From: Ascoidea asiatica
Lineage: Eukaryota > Ascomycota > Saccharomycetes > Ascoideales > Ascoideaceae
Assembly (NCBI GenBank): GCA_001600695.1
Contig: BCKQ01000021.1
Span: 124,001 to 188,000, forward strand
Direction of reading: 5' to 3'
Length of the DNA: 64,000 bases
Part shown: positions 54,846 through 64,000 of the stretch, one piece after another
Layout of the letters: each line of letters opens with the position of its first letter
Numbering within the stretch: position 1 is the stretch's first letter
The notes under the pieces: model-generated
Database searches by the model: none
What the model was told of the DNA's origin: nothing
What the model saw: only the letters and a program-made list of their open reading frames with translations
Position numbers and translations under genes: made by a program

Positions 54846-57191
54846 ATGCAATTTATTGGTTTAATATCTGGTGGAAAAGATTCATTTTTTAATATATTAC
54901 AATGTTTAGCTCATGGTCATGAATTAGTTGCTTTAGCTAATTTATATCCTGATTTTGATAAATCTGATAATGAAAATGATAATGAGAATCAAGTTGAAGA
55001 AATATTACCTGATCAATTCACTGAAATTGATTTTCAAAATGAAAATGATCAAACTCATGATATTGAAATTAAAGATGATAAACAAGATAATAACAATAAT
55101 GAAGAATTTCAAGAAATTGATAGTTTCATGTTTCAAACAATTGGTTATAATATTATCAATTATTATTCAAAATGTTTAAATGTACCTTTATATAAATTAA
55201 AAACAAAAGGTTTAAATAAAAATTCAAATTTACAATATTTAATAACAAAAAATGATGAAATTGAAGATTTATTTAAATTAATTAATTTTATAAAATTAAA
55301 ATTCCCAAAAATTAATTCAATTTCTTCTGGTGCAATTTTTTCAAATTATCAAAGAATAAGAATTGAAAATATTTCAAAAAGATTAAATTTAATCTCTTTA
55401 TCTTTTCTTTGGTATCAAAATCAATTAACTATTATGAATCAATTAAATAATATAAATTCATTATTAAATTCAAAAGATTTTTTTGATTTAAGAATTATTA
55501 AAGTTGCTTCTTTTGGATTAAATCAAATTCATTTAAATTCAAAAATTTATCAAATTTTACCAATTTTAATTAATTTAAATGAAAAATTTGATATAAATAT
55601 TGCTGGTGAAGGTGGTGAATTTGAATCAATAGTTTTGAATACTCCTTTTTTTAAAAATTTTAAAATTAATTTAATCGATTATAAAATTAAAAAAACTTCA
55701 AATAATCAATCTTTTTATTTAATTTTAAATAATCTTAAGTTAATTAAAAGAGAAAATGATCCAAATATTAAAAATTACAAATCTTTAAAAGATTATTATA
55801 AATCTTTAATTAAAATCCCATATTTATTTGATTCAAAATTTTCAAATATTTTCAACAACTTACTAGATTTCGATTTTAAAGACTTTAATGAAATTGAAAG
55901 TTCTAAAGATATAAATAAAAATGAAAAGAGTATAATTTCAAATATTTCAGGTAATCAATTTCAAAATAAAATTTATTCAATTGGTAATAAATTATATATT
56001 TCAAATTTAACTTCAAACTTATCATTTAATTTAAAATCTTATTCAAAATTAACTTTAATTGATCAAATTAGTGATATTTTTAAAAAATTATTAAATATTT
56101 TAAAATTAAATAATTTAAATATTGAAAATATTTTATCTTCAACTTTATTATTAAATTCCATGAATGATTTTCAATTTACTAATTCAATTTATGAAAATAT
56201 TCTCTCAAATAAATTTTTACCACCTTCAAGAGTTTGTATTCAAACAAATTTAAATAAAAGTTTAAATCAAAATTTATTAACTTTATCTTTAGTAATTTTA
56301 AAAAAAATAAATTTCAAAAATGGTTTACATGTTCAAAGTAGAAGTTATTGGGCTCCTCAAAATATTGGACCATATTCTCAAGTAAATTATGATAATGAAA
56401 ATTATTTTGCAATTTTAGCTGGTCAAATACCTTTAATTCCAAGTTTAATGGAATTACCAACAATTGAAAATTTAAAACCAGATTATAATTATTTATTAAA
56501 TTCTAATGATTCAAACCAATCTTTAGATAATTCAAAAAGATTAATATTAATTAATACAATTTTATCTTTACAACATCTTGAAAGAGTTTGTAATGCAATT
56601 GAATTTAAAATTTTTGCAAATATAATTTGTTATACAAATAATTATATAAAAAATTTAAATTATATTATTCAAACTTGGAAACTTTATATAAAAGAAACAT
56701 ATTCAAAAAATCAATTTATAAAATTCATTTCAAGATTAATAATTGTTGAAATTCAAAAATTACCAAAAGATGCTTCAATAGAATGGGGTGGAATAAGTTA
56801 TAAAGAATATATAAAAAATAATGATTATGATTATATCTCAGATTCAGAAAATGAAAGTGAAGAAATAGTGAAAGATGAAGATGAAATAGAAAATATGGAT
56901 AAAGAAATAATTCAAATTATTAAAAAGAATGATTCATTTATTATAAATAAAAATGAATTTATTTCAACAGTTTTTTTTAAAAATAATGAAAATGATATAA
57001 AAATAATGAAAAAATTAATTTATAAACAAAAAAATTTACATTTTATAATTTATACAAAATTAAATTCATTTCAATTTTATAATATTGATATAAAATTAAT
57101 CAATTCATTAGAAATAATACCAGTTGAAAAAGTATTTAATTATAATGGAGAAGATTTTGAATTTGGTATTGTTGTCAAGGGATCAAAATGA
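54846..57191 (+). CDS. DPH6: Diphthine--ammonia ligase Dph6
   Basis: Cytosolic ATP-dependent enzyme for the last step of diphthamide synthesis on translation elongation factor 2. 781 aa. An N-terminal ATP-grasp-like PP-loop domain has SGGKDS (8-13) and HGHELVALANLYP. An acidic insertion lies at about 40-80. GEGGEFESIVLNTPFF (about 253) is the Dph6 signature. Two RidA/YjgF-like domains follow: about 360-470, and 498-620 with PQNIGPYSQVNYDNENYF. The tail is acidic. This three-part layout matches fungal Dph6 (685 aa in S. cerevisiae). Confidence 0.92.
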   Translation: MQFIGLISGGKDSFFNILQCLAHGHELVALANLYPDFDKSDNENDNENQVEEILPDQFTEIDFQNENDQTHDIEIKDDKQDNNNNEEFQEIDSFMFQTIGYNIINYYSKCLNVPLYKLKTKGLNKNSNLQYLITKNDEIEDLFKLINFIKLKFPKINSISSGAIFSNYQRIRIENISKRLNLISLSFLWYQNQLTIMNQLNNINSLLNSKDFFDLRIIKVASFGLNQIHLNSKIYQILPILINLNEKFDINIAGEGGEFESIVLNTPFFKNFKINLIDYKIKKTSNNQSFYLILNNLKLIKRENDPNIKNYKSLKDYYKSLIKIPYLFDSKFSNIFNNLLDFDFKDFNEIESSKDINKNEKSIISNISGNQFQNKIYSIGNKLYISNLTSNLSFNLKSYSKLTLIDQISDIFKKLLNILKLNNLNIENILSSTLLLNSMNDFQFTNSIYENILSNKFLPPSRVCIQTNLNKSLNQNLLTLSLVILKKINFKNGLHVQSRSYWAPQNIGPYSQVNYDNENYFAILAGQIPLIPSLMELPTIENLKPDYNYLLNSNDSNQSLDNSKRLILINTILSLQHLERVCNAIEFKIFANIICYTNNYIKNLNYIIQTWKLYIKETYSKNQFIKFISRLIIVEIQKLPKDASIEWGGISYKEYIKNNDYDYISDSENESEEIVKDEDEIENMDKEIIQIIKKNDSFIINKNEFISTVFFKNNENDIKIMKKLIYKQKNLHFIIYTKLNSFQFYNIDIKLINSLEIIPVEKVFNYNGEDFEFGIVVKGSK

Positions 57192-57661
57192 ACTAAAGTA
57201 TATAAGTATAATATGAGTATAATAAATAATTTACAAAATTTATTATAATAATGATTAATAATAATTGTTTTTTATTTTAAATATATAAATATTCGTCCTA
57301 TGTAAAAAGTTTGATAAAAAAGATAAAAATGATAAAAAAATAAAAGATAAGTTAAAAAAGGGAAACAAAATAATTCATAAATTGATTAACAAATATTTTT
57401 GAAATTTTTTTTGAAAATTGATAAAATGATAAACCAAAACAAAAGCAATAGAAGAAATAAGTTTTTAATATAAAATTGATAACAAAAAAAGAAGAATCCA
57501 AGTCATTAATAGATAAGATTCATTATAAATAAAGTATAAAAAGAATTTTTTAAGGTAATTTTGAATAGAAATTGAAAAAATGAATTGAAACATTGAAACA
57601 TTGAAACTTTTGAGTAAGTTATAAGTAATAAGTGATAATTAATAATTAGATAAATGATTCA
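57192..57661. other. Convergent intergenic region
   Basis: A/T-rich spacer between the 3' ends of DPH6 and the AFT-like gene. No GC block and no gene seen. Confidence 0.6.
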
Positions 57662-58141
57662 TTATAGATTTAAGTTTAGATTACATTTTATACTTGGCAA
57701 AGTTCGAATTGAAGGTAGAGATTCATAATGATTACTTCGATTTTTATTTATACCAATATTATTAATATTTATAAAATTTCTACTATGATTGAGATTGAAA
57801 TTACTATTATTATTATACATACTATTGTTAGTATTATATGAGCTATTATTATTATTGTTGTTATTGTTATTAGTATTTATGTTCATAATATTATTATTAT
57901 GATTATTATGTGAAATAATTGGAGTGAAATTATTAGTGAAATTGATTGAATTATTATCATTATTTGAGAAATTTAAATTTGAATTTAAATTTGAATTAGA
58001 ATTAGAATGATTATAATTTGCATTTGAGATTGAATTTGATTCAATTGGATTTAAAATTGAAATTTTTTTAGTTATATTATTATTTATTGAACTTATTGGA
58101 GATATATAATTACTTGAATTTATATCATTATTAAAAGATGA

Positions 58142-58195
<54 letters not shown>

Positions 58196-59845
58196 GTTAT
58201 TTGACATTGGAATTGGAATTGATTTAGGATAATTTGAGTTTAAATTTGAAATTGGGATTGAATTTATATTTGAATTATAATTTAAATTTGAAGATAAAGG
58301 TTTATTAAAGTCAGAAGGAGAATCAGGAGAAGAGGACAAGTTTGTATTATTTGAAGATAATGAAGATGAGTTTGATAATAAAGAAGAGCTTGAGATTGTA
58401 GAAGAATTTGAAGTGGAAGTAGTTAATGGATTTGACATTGGATTTGACATTGGATTTGGGATTGTAGTGATGATTGAAGAAGAATTTGAAATTGAAGAAT
58501 TTGAAATTTTTGGAGATTGATTATGATTAATAATATTATAAATTTTAAAAGAATGATTAATTGAATTTGAAATTTTTAATGGAGGAATTGGAGTTAAATC
58601 ATTTGATTTAATTTTTGAAATTACAGTTTGTATATCAGAAATCATTGAATTTAATAAATTAATTTTATCATTATTATTTGAATTATCATTAATTAAGAAA
58701 TTATTAATTAATAAATGACATTTTTTTTTAAATTCTTTTTTTGGATCTAAATGTAAATTATCTAAATCATTATCATCAAAATCTGAATTATTTAAATCAC
58801 TTAAATTACCATTAATACCATTATTATTAGAATTAATTATACCATTAAAATTATTTGAAGATATATTATTTAAAGAATTTAAATTTTGTTGAATTAAATT
58901 TGAAAATCTTCTATTATTTTCTTCTATATAATAATGAGCTTTTAAAATTGCAGCTTCATCAAAATCAGTTGGATTATGAGATATATCATCAGAATCTGAA
59001 TCACTTGAATCACTTGAAGAAGATGATGAAGAGGATGAAGAGGATAATAATGAAGAAGATTTAGTTTTTTTCTTATTTTTATTTTTATTTTTGTTATTGA
59101 TTTTGGTATTATCTTTAGTAGTGTTAGTGTTAGTTTTAGTATTAGTATTAATATTAGTATTAGTATTAGTGATTGAATCAAAGTTTGGAGAAAGAGTATG
59201 ATTATGATGTTCATTAACAATAACTATTGACCATCTTTTAGCTTTGATAGAGAAATTAGCTCTTAATCTAAAAGGACAAGAATTTAAATTTCTATTTCTT
59301 TTTTTCAATAAAGGTTTTAAAGTACTTGAACTATTATTGGTTATTGTATTTGTATTTGAGTTTGAGTTTGAGTTTGTATTTGTATTTGTATTTGTAATAT
59401 TAGCGGTTGTATTTGATTGATTATTATTATTTGTATTTGATTGAATATCATCAGATTTTGATAGATGAGATTTACATTTGAATACAATTTTAGTATCATC
59501 ACTTCTTTCAATTACAATAATTATACCTAAAGGTAATAATCTTGCTTGCAACCAAGGTTTAATTTCAGATTTTTTTTTAAAAATTGGAGCATTTCTTATT
59601 ACATTTTTTTCAGGAAATTTAGTATTATATAATTTTAAATTATTATTTAAATTATCTAATGGACAACCTTGATCACCAGGTTTATAAGTATTAGATTGAA
59701 TATTATTATTATTATTATCTTTATTATAAGCTACTATTATTGAATTTCTTTCTTGATTTATTTGATCAAGACATAATACTGAAGTTAAAGAATATCTACA
59801 TGGATTTAAATCGACATCTTCTTCATTTTCTAAGAAATAACACAT
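57662..59845 (-). CDS. AFT-family (WRKY-GCM1-type) zinc-finger transcription factor
   Basis: Likely DNA-binding regulator related to yeast Aft1/Aft2 (iron) or Candida Rbf1. 727 aa. The DNA-binding region has two parts: IKPWLQARLLPLGIIIVIER with TKIVFKCKS (about 95-127), and after an Asn/Thr-rich insert SCPFRLRANFS...W.IVIVNEHHNHTLSP (about 187-217). This gives the C-C-H-x-H set of the WRKY-GCM1 fold. The rest is a low-complexity Asn/Ser tail with a KNKNKNKKKTKSSS basic stretch (about 258) and an SSSDSSDSDSDD acidic run. No Cys-Asp-Cys iron-sensing motif of Aft1 was found anywhere. FTR1, a classical Aft target, is 30 kb away. Confidence 0.65.
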
Positions 59846-59982
59846 TATGATATATGATTTGGAATATGATATATGGAATATGATATATGGAATATGATAT
59901 ATGCGATAGGATATATATGTTATATAAGAGATATAATATAATGTTAATGATATAATTATAGATATATTTGTGATTAATAAGG

Positions 59983-60051
59983 AATAATGAATATAATGAA
60001 TATAATGAATATAATGAATATAATGAATATAATGAATATAATGAATATAAT
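59983..60051. repeat. 9-bp tandem repeat (aatataatg)n
   Basis: About seven perfect units upstream of the AFT-like gene. Confidence 0.8.
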
Positions 60052-60231
60052 TTGTATGGATAAAAAGAATGAAATTTATAAGAATATTTGAAGTAATAAA
60101 TGATACAAAGCTATTATTTTTATTATTGTTAAATTAATAATATGTTATGTGATAAATTGATAAATTGATAGAATAATCAAGAGACGGACAGAGAACGGCC
60201 GCGGCACGGAAGTGTAGAAACGGATACTTGT

Positions 60232-60243
60232 CACGTGCCGGAA
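60232..60243 (+). promoter_or_regulatory. Composite motif CACGTGCCGGAA
   Basis: E-box CACGTG (Cbf1-type) joined directly to CCGGAA. The identical 12-mer occurs at 61366-61377 in the next promoter. Confidence 0.5.
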
Positions 60244-60548
60244 GCAGAATAAAAATGATAAAGAAAGAATTGCTTGGATTGCTTGGATTGCTTGCCTTGC
60301 TTGCCTTGCTGCAGCCACAAGAGGGGACTAAAGTGGGACTAAAGTGGGACTCGAGTGAGACTCAGCGAGACTCAACGAGACTCAACGAGACTGAAACTGG
60401 TTGGCATGGGTGGCATAAGTGGCGGAAGGAAGGAATCCGCCACGCTGCCACGCCCTGGGAATGGGGGTGGGAGTTCGAGTGTGGGGCACACCCCAGAAAA
60501 CAGGAGAGGCAGCGGCAGTGAGAAGAGCATGTGATGTGTATTATCTAA

Positions 60549-61046
60549 CTAAGTGTGAAGACGAAGAGTGATTTTATTGTAGTTAAGCTGGCGTATTACA
60601 GAGCTTATAAAATAACCCAAGGTTAAAAGCGACGAGGCAATAAACAAACATTTAATCAACTTGTTGAAATACAGAAACTGGTTGCTTTCGTTGTTGTTAT
60701 TGCTGTTGTCGGCATTGCCACCATCTTTGCCATTGCCACCATCTTTGTTATCTTTGTTATCTTTATTATCTTTATTATCTTTGCTGTCGCTCACATGATT
60801 CAAGTACTCGAGTAAAATAGAGTCTTTTTCAGCTTCGGATATGGAATCATTTGATAATTCATATATTGAACTGTCCAAATTACTTTTATTTATATTAACC
60901 CATTTATTATTCAATTTCTTACTACTTGTATTTGAATTGGCGTTTGTATTGGGATAATTGAAAATTGAAGAATTATCTAATATTGAATCATTTAAATAAC
61001 TTTGTTCCTTAAGTTCTTCTACCCATTTCTTTGATTCTTCTTCCAT
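60549..61046 (-). CDS. Small tail-anchored membrane protein, function unknown
   Basis: Not recognised. 165 aa. The acidic soluble part begins MEEESKKWVEELKEQSYLND and continues with ISEAEKDSILLEYLNHVSD. A KDN tandem repeat and a Gly/Asn-rich spacer (NGKDGGNAD) follow, then one hydrophobic segment (about 134-153, CLFIASSLLTLGYFISSVI) and a short basic tail ending KITLRLHT. A single C-terminal membrane segment with a basic tail suggests a tail-anchored protein of the mitochondrial outer membrane, peroxisome or ER. It shares a divergent promoter with the endosulfine homologue. Confidence 0.6.
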   Translation of the reverse strand: MEEESKKWVEELKEQSYLNDSILDNSSIFNYPNTNANSNTSSKKLNNKWVNINKSNLDSSIYELSNDSISEAEKDSILLEYLNHVSDSKDNKDNKDNKDNKDGGNGKDGGNADNSNNNNESNQFLYFNKLIKCLFIASSLLTLGYFISSVIRQLNYNKITLRLHT

Positions 61047-61365
61047 TATTATGTAATAAACTTATTAATAATCTGATTGATTAAATTATTGATTGATTGA
61101 TTGATGGATATAAAATTATTAATTCATTATCTGAATTGAATTGGCTCTATTTATATTATTATATTTTAATCATGGATCATTTATTGATAGATAAATTAAA
61201 TAATAAATAGTAAATAAATACAGGGTATGAATACGATAAGATAAGCACCTACCATGTCACTGGTAATTTATACCATCTCATCCCATCTCATCTCATCTCA
61301 ACCGAAATTAAAAAAAAGAGTCATGTGATAAATAAAAAAGTAAGTCACGCGTTGTAGATGAACGC

Positions 61366-61377
61366 CACGTGCCGGAA
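61366..61377 (+). promoter_or_regulatory. Composite motif CACGTGCCGGAA
   Basis: Second exact copy of the 12-mer seen at 60232-60243. Confidence 0.5.
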
Positions 61378-61639
61378 CTACATCCTTCTTCTTGATTCCA
61401 TCCGGATTCAGCCACGTGAAACTTTTGTTCTAGCCTGCATTGCCTGTACGTTCCGTGCTTCCCGTGCTTCCGTGCTTCCGTGCCCCGCGTGCTGCTTTTT
61501 CTGCAGTTTTTTTCAAAGCATCGCTGGCTTTCAGATAAAAAAGGAAACTCAGTTACCATCGACTCACCATCGACTCACCCTCGACTTACCCTCGACTATT
61601 AGTCAAAACAGCAATAATATATCCAAATTGAGTAATATT

Positions 61640-61658
61640 GTTGTAACCGGGTTACAAC
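61640..61658. promoter_or_regulatory. Perfect 19-bp palindrome
   Basis: GTTGTAACC, a central G, then GGTTACAAC. Its symmetry suggests a dimeric regulator site. Confidence 0.45.
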
Positions 61659-61952
61659 CCTAGCCAATAACATCAGATATTCATTTATTGTAAATCACAT
61701 GACCACTGGTTTCCAGCCTGTTCTGCATTGCTCGGTTCTGCTCTGTGGCTCAGCTGCACCCAGCACTGCTCTCTCACTGATCACAAACAAAGGATGCTCA
61801 CTCGCTTCGATTTCTTCTGTAGCACTGTAACTTCAGTTCTTGTATCTTAAATATTAAATATTACTTTAAATCTCAAATTATCCAAAATTATATCTAATAA
61901 TTTACATTTATTATCTTCTTCATCATATTCATCATCTATTTCTTTCATATCT

Positions 61953-62028
61953 CAATTCAATTATCAATTCAATTATCAATTCAATTATCAATTCAATTAT
62001 CAATTCAATTATCAATTCAATTCAATTC
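61953..62028. repeat. 12-bp tandem repeat (caattcaattat)n
   Basis: About six units, just upstream of the endosulfine-like gene. Confidence 0.8.
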
Positions 62029-62164
62029 AGTTAATATATAACATATAATATATATATATATAAAATATATAAAATATATAAAATATATAAAATATTACAA
62101 ATATATAAAATATTATATAAAACATTATATAAAATATTATATAAAACAACTTATATTAATCTAA

Positions 62165-63526
62165 ATGTCATCTCCTTCTTCATTAAGAATTGAAATCAAT
62201 GATAATAAAAAACATATTAAAATTGATAACAAAAATGATATTAAAAGTAAATTAGATAATAATTTAGATAATAACTTAGAAAATAATGATAACAAAGATA
62301 TAAATGATATAAAAGATATAAAAGATATAAAAGAAATAAAATTAAATTCAATTCAAAATCCATTATTAAGAAATTCAAGATTTAATAATTTATCAAATTC
62401 TCTTAAATCAAATAACAATAATAATATTACTAATAATAATAATATCAATAACCAAAGAGAAAGAAGTATTTCTCCAAATTCTCCAACTTTATTATTAGAT
62501 GATCAATTAAATAAAAAATTATCAAAACAAGAATTAAAAATTTTTAAATTATATGGTAAATTACCATCTTCAAGTGAAATTTTAAATAGTAAATTAAAAC
62601 ATAAACAATATATTGATAATTCTGATTATATTTTAAATTTTGTTAATTTAGATACAAATGATTCTCAATTTATTGATAAAAATATTAATTTAAGATCTCA
62701 TTCTCATTCAAGATCAAATTCAAGATCAAATTCAATTAATTCTTCTCCAATTTCTTTATCAAATAATAATAATAATAATAATAATAATATAATTAATAAT
62801 AATAATAATGTAAATAATATAAGTCCTATAAATAATATAAATAATAATAATATAAATACTTCTCCAATTATTTTAAATACTAATGGTAATTCAAATACTG
62901 CCTTGAATATTAATAATATTAATGATTTCAATTCATTCAACATTAATAATAGTAATAATAATAACAACAACAACAATAGTAATAGAAGTCATTCTTCAAG
63001 TATTAGTAACCAATCTTCAAATTTATCAATTCCTTTAAATTCTTTAGTTAATTTTCCAACTTTAAATTCTTTATTACCAAATCCAAATCCTGAAAAAATA
63101 TCTCAATTAAATAAAAAAAGAGAAATTTCAAGACATGGTTCAATGGTTTCTGTAAATTCAAAAGAAATTATTAAAGGTATATTAAATAAAAGTAATTTAG
63201 AAAATGAAATTGATTCTGATGCAATTGATTCAGATTATGATACAGATTATTCTTCAGTTTCAATCTCAACTTCAACTACAAATAATAATCTTAATAATAA
63301 TAATCTTAATAACAATCTTAAAATTAAATCAAGAAATCAATCCATTTCAATGCCTGCTCCTTTAAAAACTGCAGCTCTAATAACTTCTTCCAAATCAATC
63401 AAACCACTTAATTCTCTTAATTCCTCTAATTCTTCTTCTTCTTTTTCTCCTTCTTCTTCATCTCCTGCCTCTGCTTCCCCTGCTGCTGCTTCTACAAATA
63501 ATTCCAATAAATCTGCATCGAAATGA
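62165..63526 (+). CDS. Endosulfine-domain protein (IGO1/IGO2-like), expanded and motif-altered
   Basis: Endosulfines are phosphorylated by Rim15/Greatwall kinases and then inhibit PP2A-B55 on entry into quiescence or mitosis. 453 aa against about 130-170 for yeast Igo proteins. The conserved core (about 118-160) reads LSKQELKIFKLYGKLPSS, then LKHKQYIDNSDYILN. The near-invariant FDSGDY phospho-motif is IDNSDY here (residues 150-155), so the usual Ser is Asn and a Ser stands one place later. The rest is Asn/Ser-rich low complexity, with an RSHSHSRSNSRSNS stretch (about 177-190) and an acidic DSDAIDSDYDTDYSS (about 350). Confidence 0.75.
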   Translation: MSSPSSLRIEINDNKKHIKIDNKNDIKSKLDNNLDNNLENNDNKDINDIKDIKDIKEIKLNSIQNPLLRNSRFNNLSNSLKSNNNNNITNNNNINNQRERSISPNSPTLLLDDQLNKKLSKQELKIFKLYGKLPSSSEILNSKLKHKQYIDNSDYILNFVNLDTNDSQFIDKNINLRSHSHSRSNSRSNSINSSPISLSNNNNNNNNNIINNNNNVNNISPINNINNNNINTSPIILNTNGNSNTALNINNINDFNSFNINNSNNNNNNNNSNRSHSSSISNQSSNLSIPLNSLVNFPTLNSLLPNPNPEKISQLNKKREISRHGSMVSVNSKEIIKGILNKSNLENEIDSDAIDSDYDTDYSSVSISTSTTNNNLNNNNLNNNLKIKSRNQSISMPAPLKTAALITSSKSIKPLNSLNSSNSSSSFSPSSSSPASASPAAASTNNSNKSASK

Positions 63527-64000
63527 GTCTCTCAACACTTTTCCTCCAGTGTTCTTATGCTGTTCCTATATTTTAAACCTTCTTCTACCCCTTCTCATTA
63601 TCTATCTATTTATCTATCTATTTATCTATATCTACCTACTTACTCTTCACTGTCTTGTCTTTCATTGTCTCTGACTGTTTCACTTCTGCATTGCTCTTCG
63701 ATGCTCTTTTTCTCTTTGTTTGCTGTTTGTTTGCAATTTGCTTACTCCTCGCCGGGTAACGCCTGCTTAGCGCCCACTCTTCCTCTTTTACGACTGTTCC
63801 CGAATTCGATGGTCGTAAACTCATAAAAAAACACCTTCTTTTCAAATCATCTCATTTTATTCTTTTATTCTCTTTTATTCTTCTTATTCTTTTTATATTC
63901 CTTTTATATATTCTTTTTATATATTCGTTTATTTATTTATTTATTTATTAATATACTTCTTTACTTATTATAAATCAAGATTAATCAGATATTCTTTCAA
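63527..64000 (+). other. Downstream region with Reb1-like site
   Basis: C/T-rich 3' region with 'tatctatt' repeats (63598-63630). A GC-richer patch at about 63745-63820 contains CGGGTAA (63753-63759), a perfect Reb1-type core. This could be the promoter of the next gene outside the window. Frames here are not convincing. Confidence 0.4.

Larger units (their letters stand above)
59846..60548. promoter_or_regulatory. AFT-like gene promoter with GC block and tandem repeats
   Basis: Next to the gene lie 'gatatatggaatat' repeats (59855-59905) and a 9-bp 'aatataatg' array (about 59983-60051). The GC block at 60181-60530 holds CACGTGCCGGAA (60232-60243), 'ttgcttgga' and 'gactcaacga' tandems, and CACACCC (60487-60493), a YRCACCC match that might mean autoregulation. 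Confidence 0.5.
61047..62164. promoter_or_regulatory. Divergent promoter with GC block, two E-boxes and a palindrome
   Basis: The GC block at about 61345-61600 holds CACGTGCCGGAA (61366-61377), CACGTG (61413-61418) and 'cgtgcttcc' and 'catcgactcac' tandems. A perfect 19-bp palindrome at 61640-61658 is followed by more GC-rich sequence to about 61800. A 12-bp 'caattcaattat' array (61953-62028) and A/T-rich leader precede the endosulfine-like gene. Confidence 0.5.

Noticed and set aside
1-64000. Inference of CTG codon reassignment to serine
   Set aside because: CTG codons are very rare. The few found (TFA2 near residue 289, gypsy Gag SELELTSES) lie at positions too variable to decide.
1-64000. 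CRISPR arrays, operons, bacterial regulatory signals, rRNA or tRNA genes
   Set aside because: None seen. The gene structure, splice signals and elements are those of a yeast nuclear chromosome.

Overview
The window looks like a chromosomal segment of a very A+T-rich budding yeast (Saccharomycotina). The reasons are compact, mostly intron-less genes; a GTATGT...TACTAAC...TAG intron; yeast-type orthologues (TFA2, HSP78, BUR1, MRS2, FTR1, MRS6, JID1, CYB2, DPH6); Asn/Ser-rich expansions inside conserved proteins; and both Ty1/copia- and Ty3/gypsy-type LTR retrotransposons. I cannot name the species. CTG codons are too rare to tell whether they are read as Leu or Ser.

Layout. 0.2-2.2 kb: a divergent SYF2/TFA2 gene pair, repeated almost perfectly in inverted orientation at 45.6-47.6 kb. 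2.9-10.3 kb: HSP78, BUR1 and an MRS2-type Mg2+ channel. 10.7-16.9 kb: a decayed copia element whose ~733-bp LTRs carry dense arrays of perfect heat-shock elements. It ends 22 bp before the ATG of a SAM-methyltransferase gene that itself carries an apparent frameshift. 18.3-19.9 kb: a KTR-type mannosyltransferase. 20.2-26.6 kb: a decayed gypsy element with a mutated reverse-transcriptase active site, inserted in the KTR/FTR1 divergent promoter. 27.5-40.7 kb: FTR1, a 3.3-kb interval without a recognisable gene, MRS6, JID1, and two Asn-rich proteins I do not recognise. 41.0-43.8 kb: a probable MSB1/Mug8-family protein. 45.6-47.6 kb: the second TFA2/SYF2 copy. 48.6-57.2 kb: a mitochondrial PPR-like protein, CYB2 and DPH6. 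57.7-63.5 kb: an AFT-type zinc-finger regulator, a small tail-anchored protein, and an endosulfine (IGO) homologue with an altered phosphosite motif.

Themes. Mitochondrial functions recur: HSP78 (disaggregation), MRS2 (Mg2+ import), JID1 (inner-membrane J protein), the PPR-like protein, and CYB2 (lactate oxidation). There is an iron pair: the FTR1 permease, with two YRCACCC-like sites upstream, and an AFT-family regulator 30 kb away. Most promoter intervals contain a short block that is conspicuously richer in G+C than the surroundings. Several blocks carry CACGTG, twice fused to CCGGAA. Intervals between convergent gene ends lack such blocks.

Most interesting candidates: the copia LTR whose promoter region looks built for heat-shock factor (compare ONSEN of Arabidopsis); the ~2-kb inverted duplication whose edge truncates both SYF2 copies; the changed FDSGDY motif in the endosulfine homologue; the promoter GC blocks with a shared composite motif; and the unexplained 29-31 kb interval.
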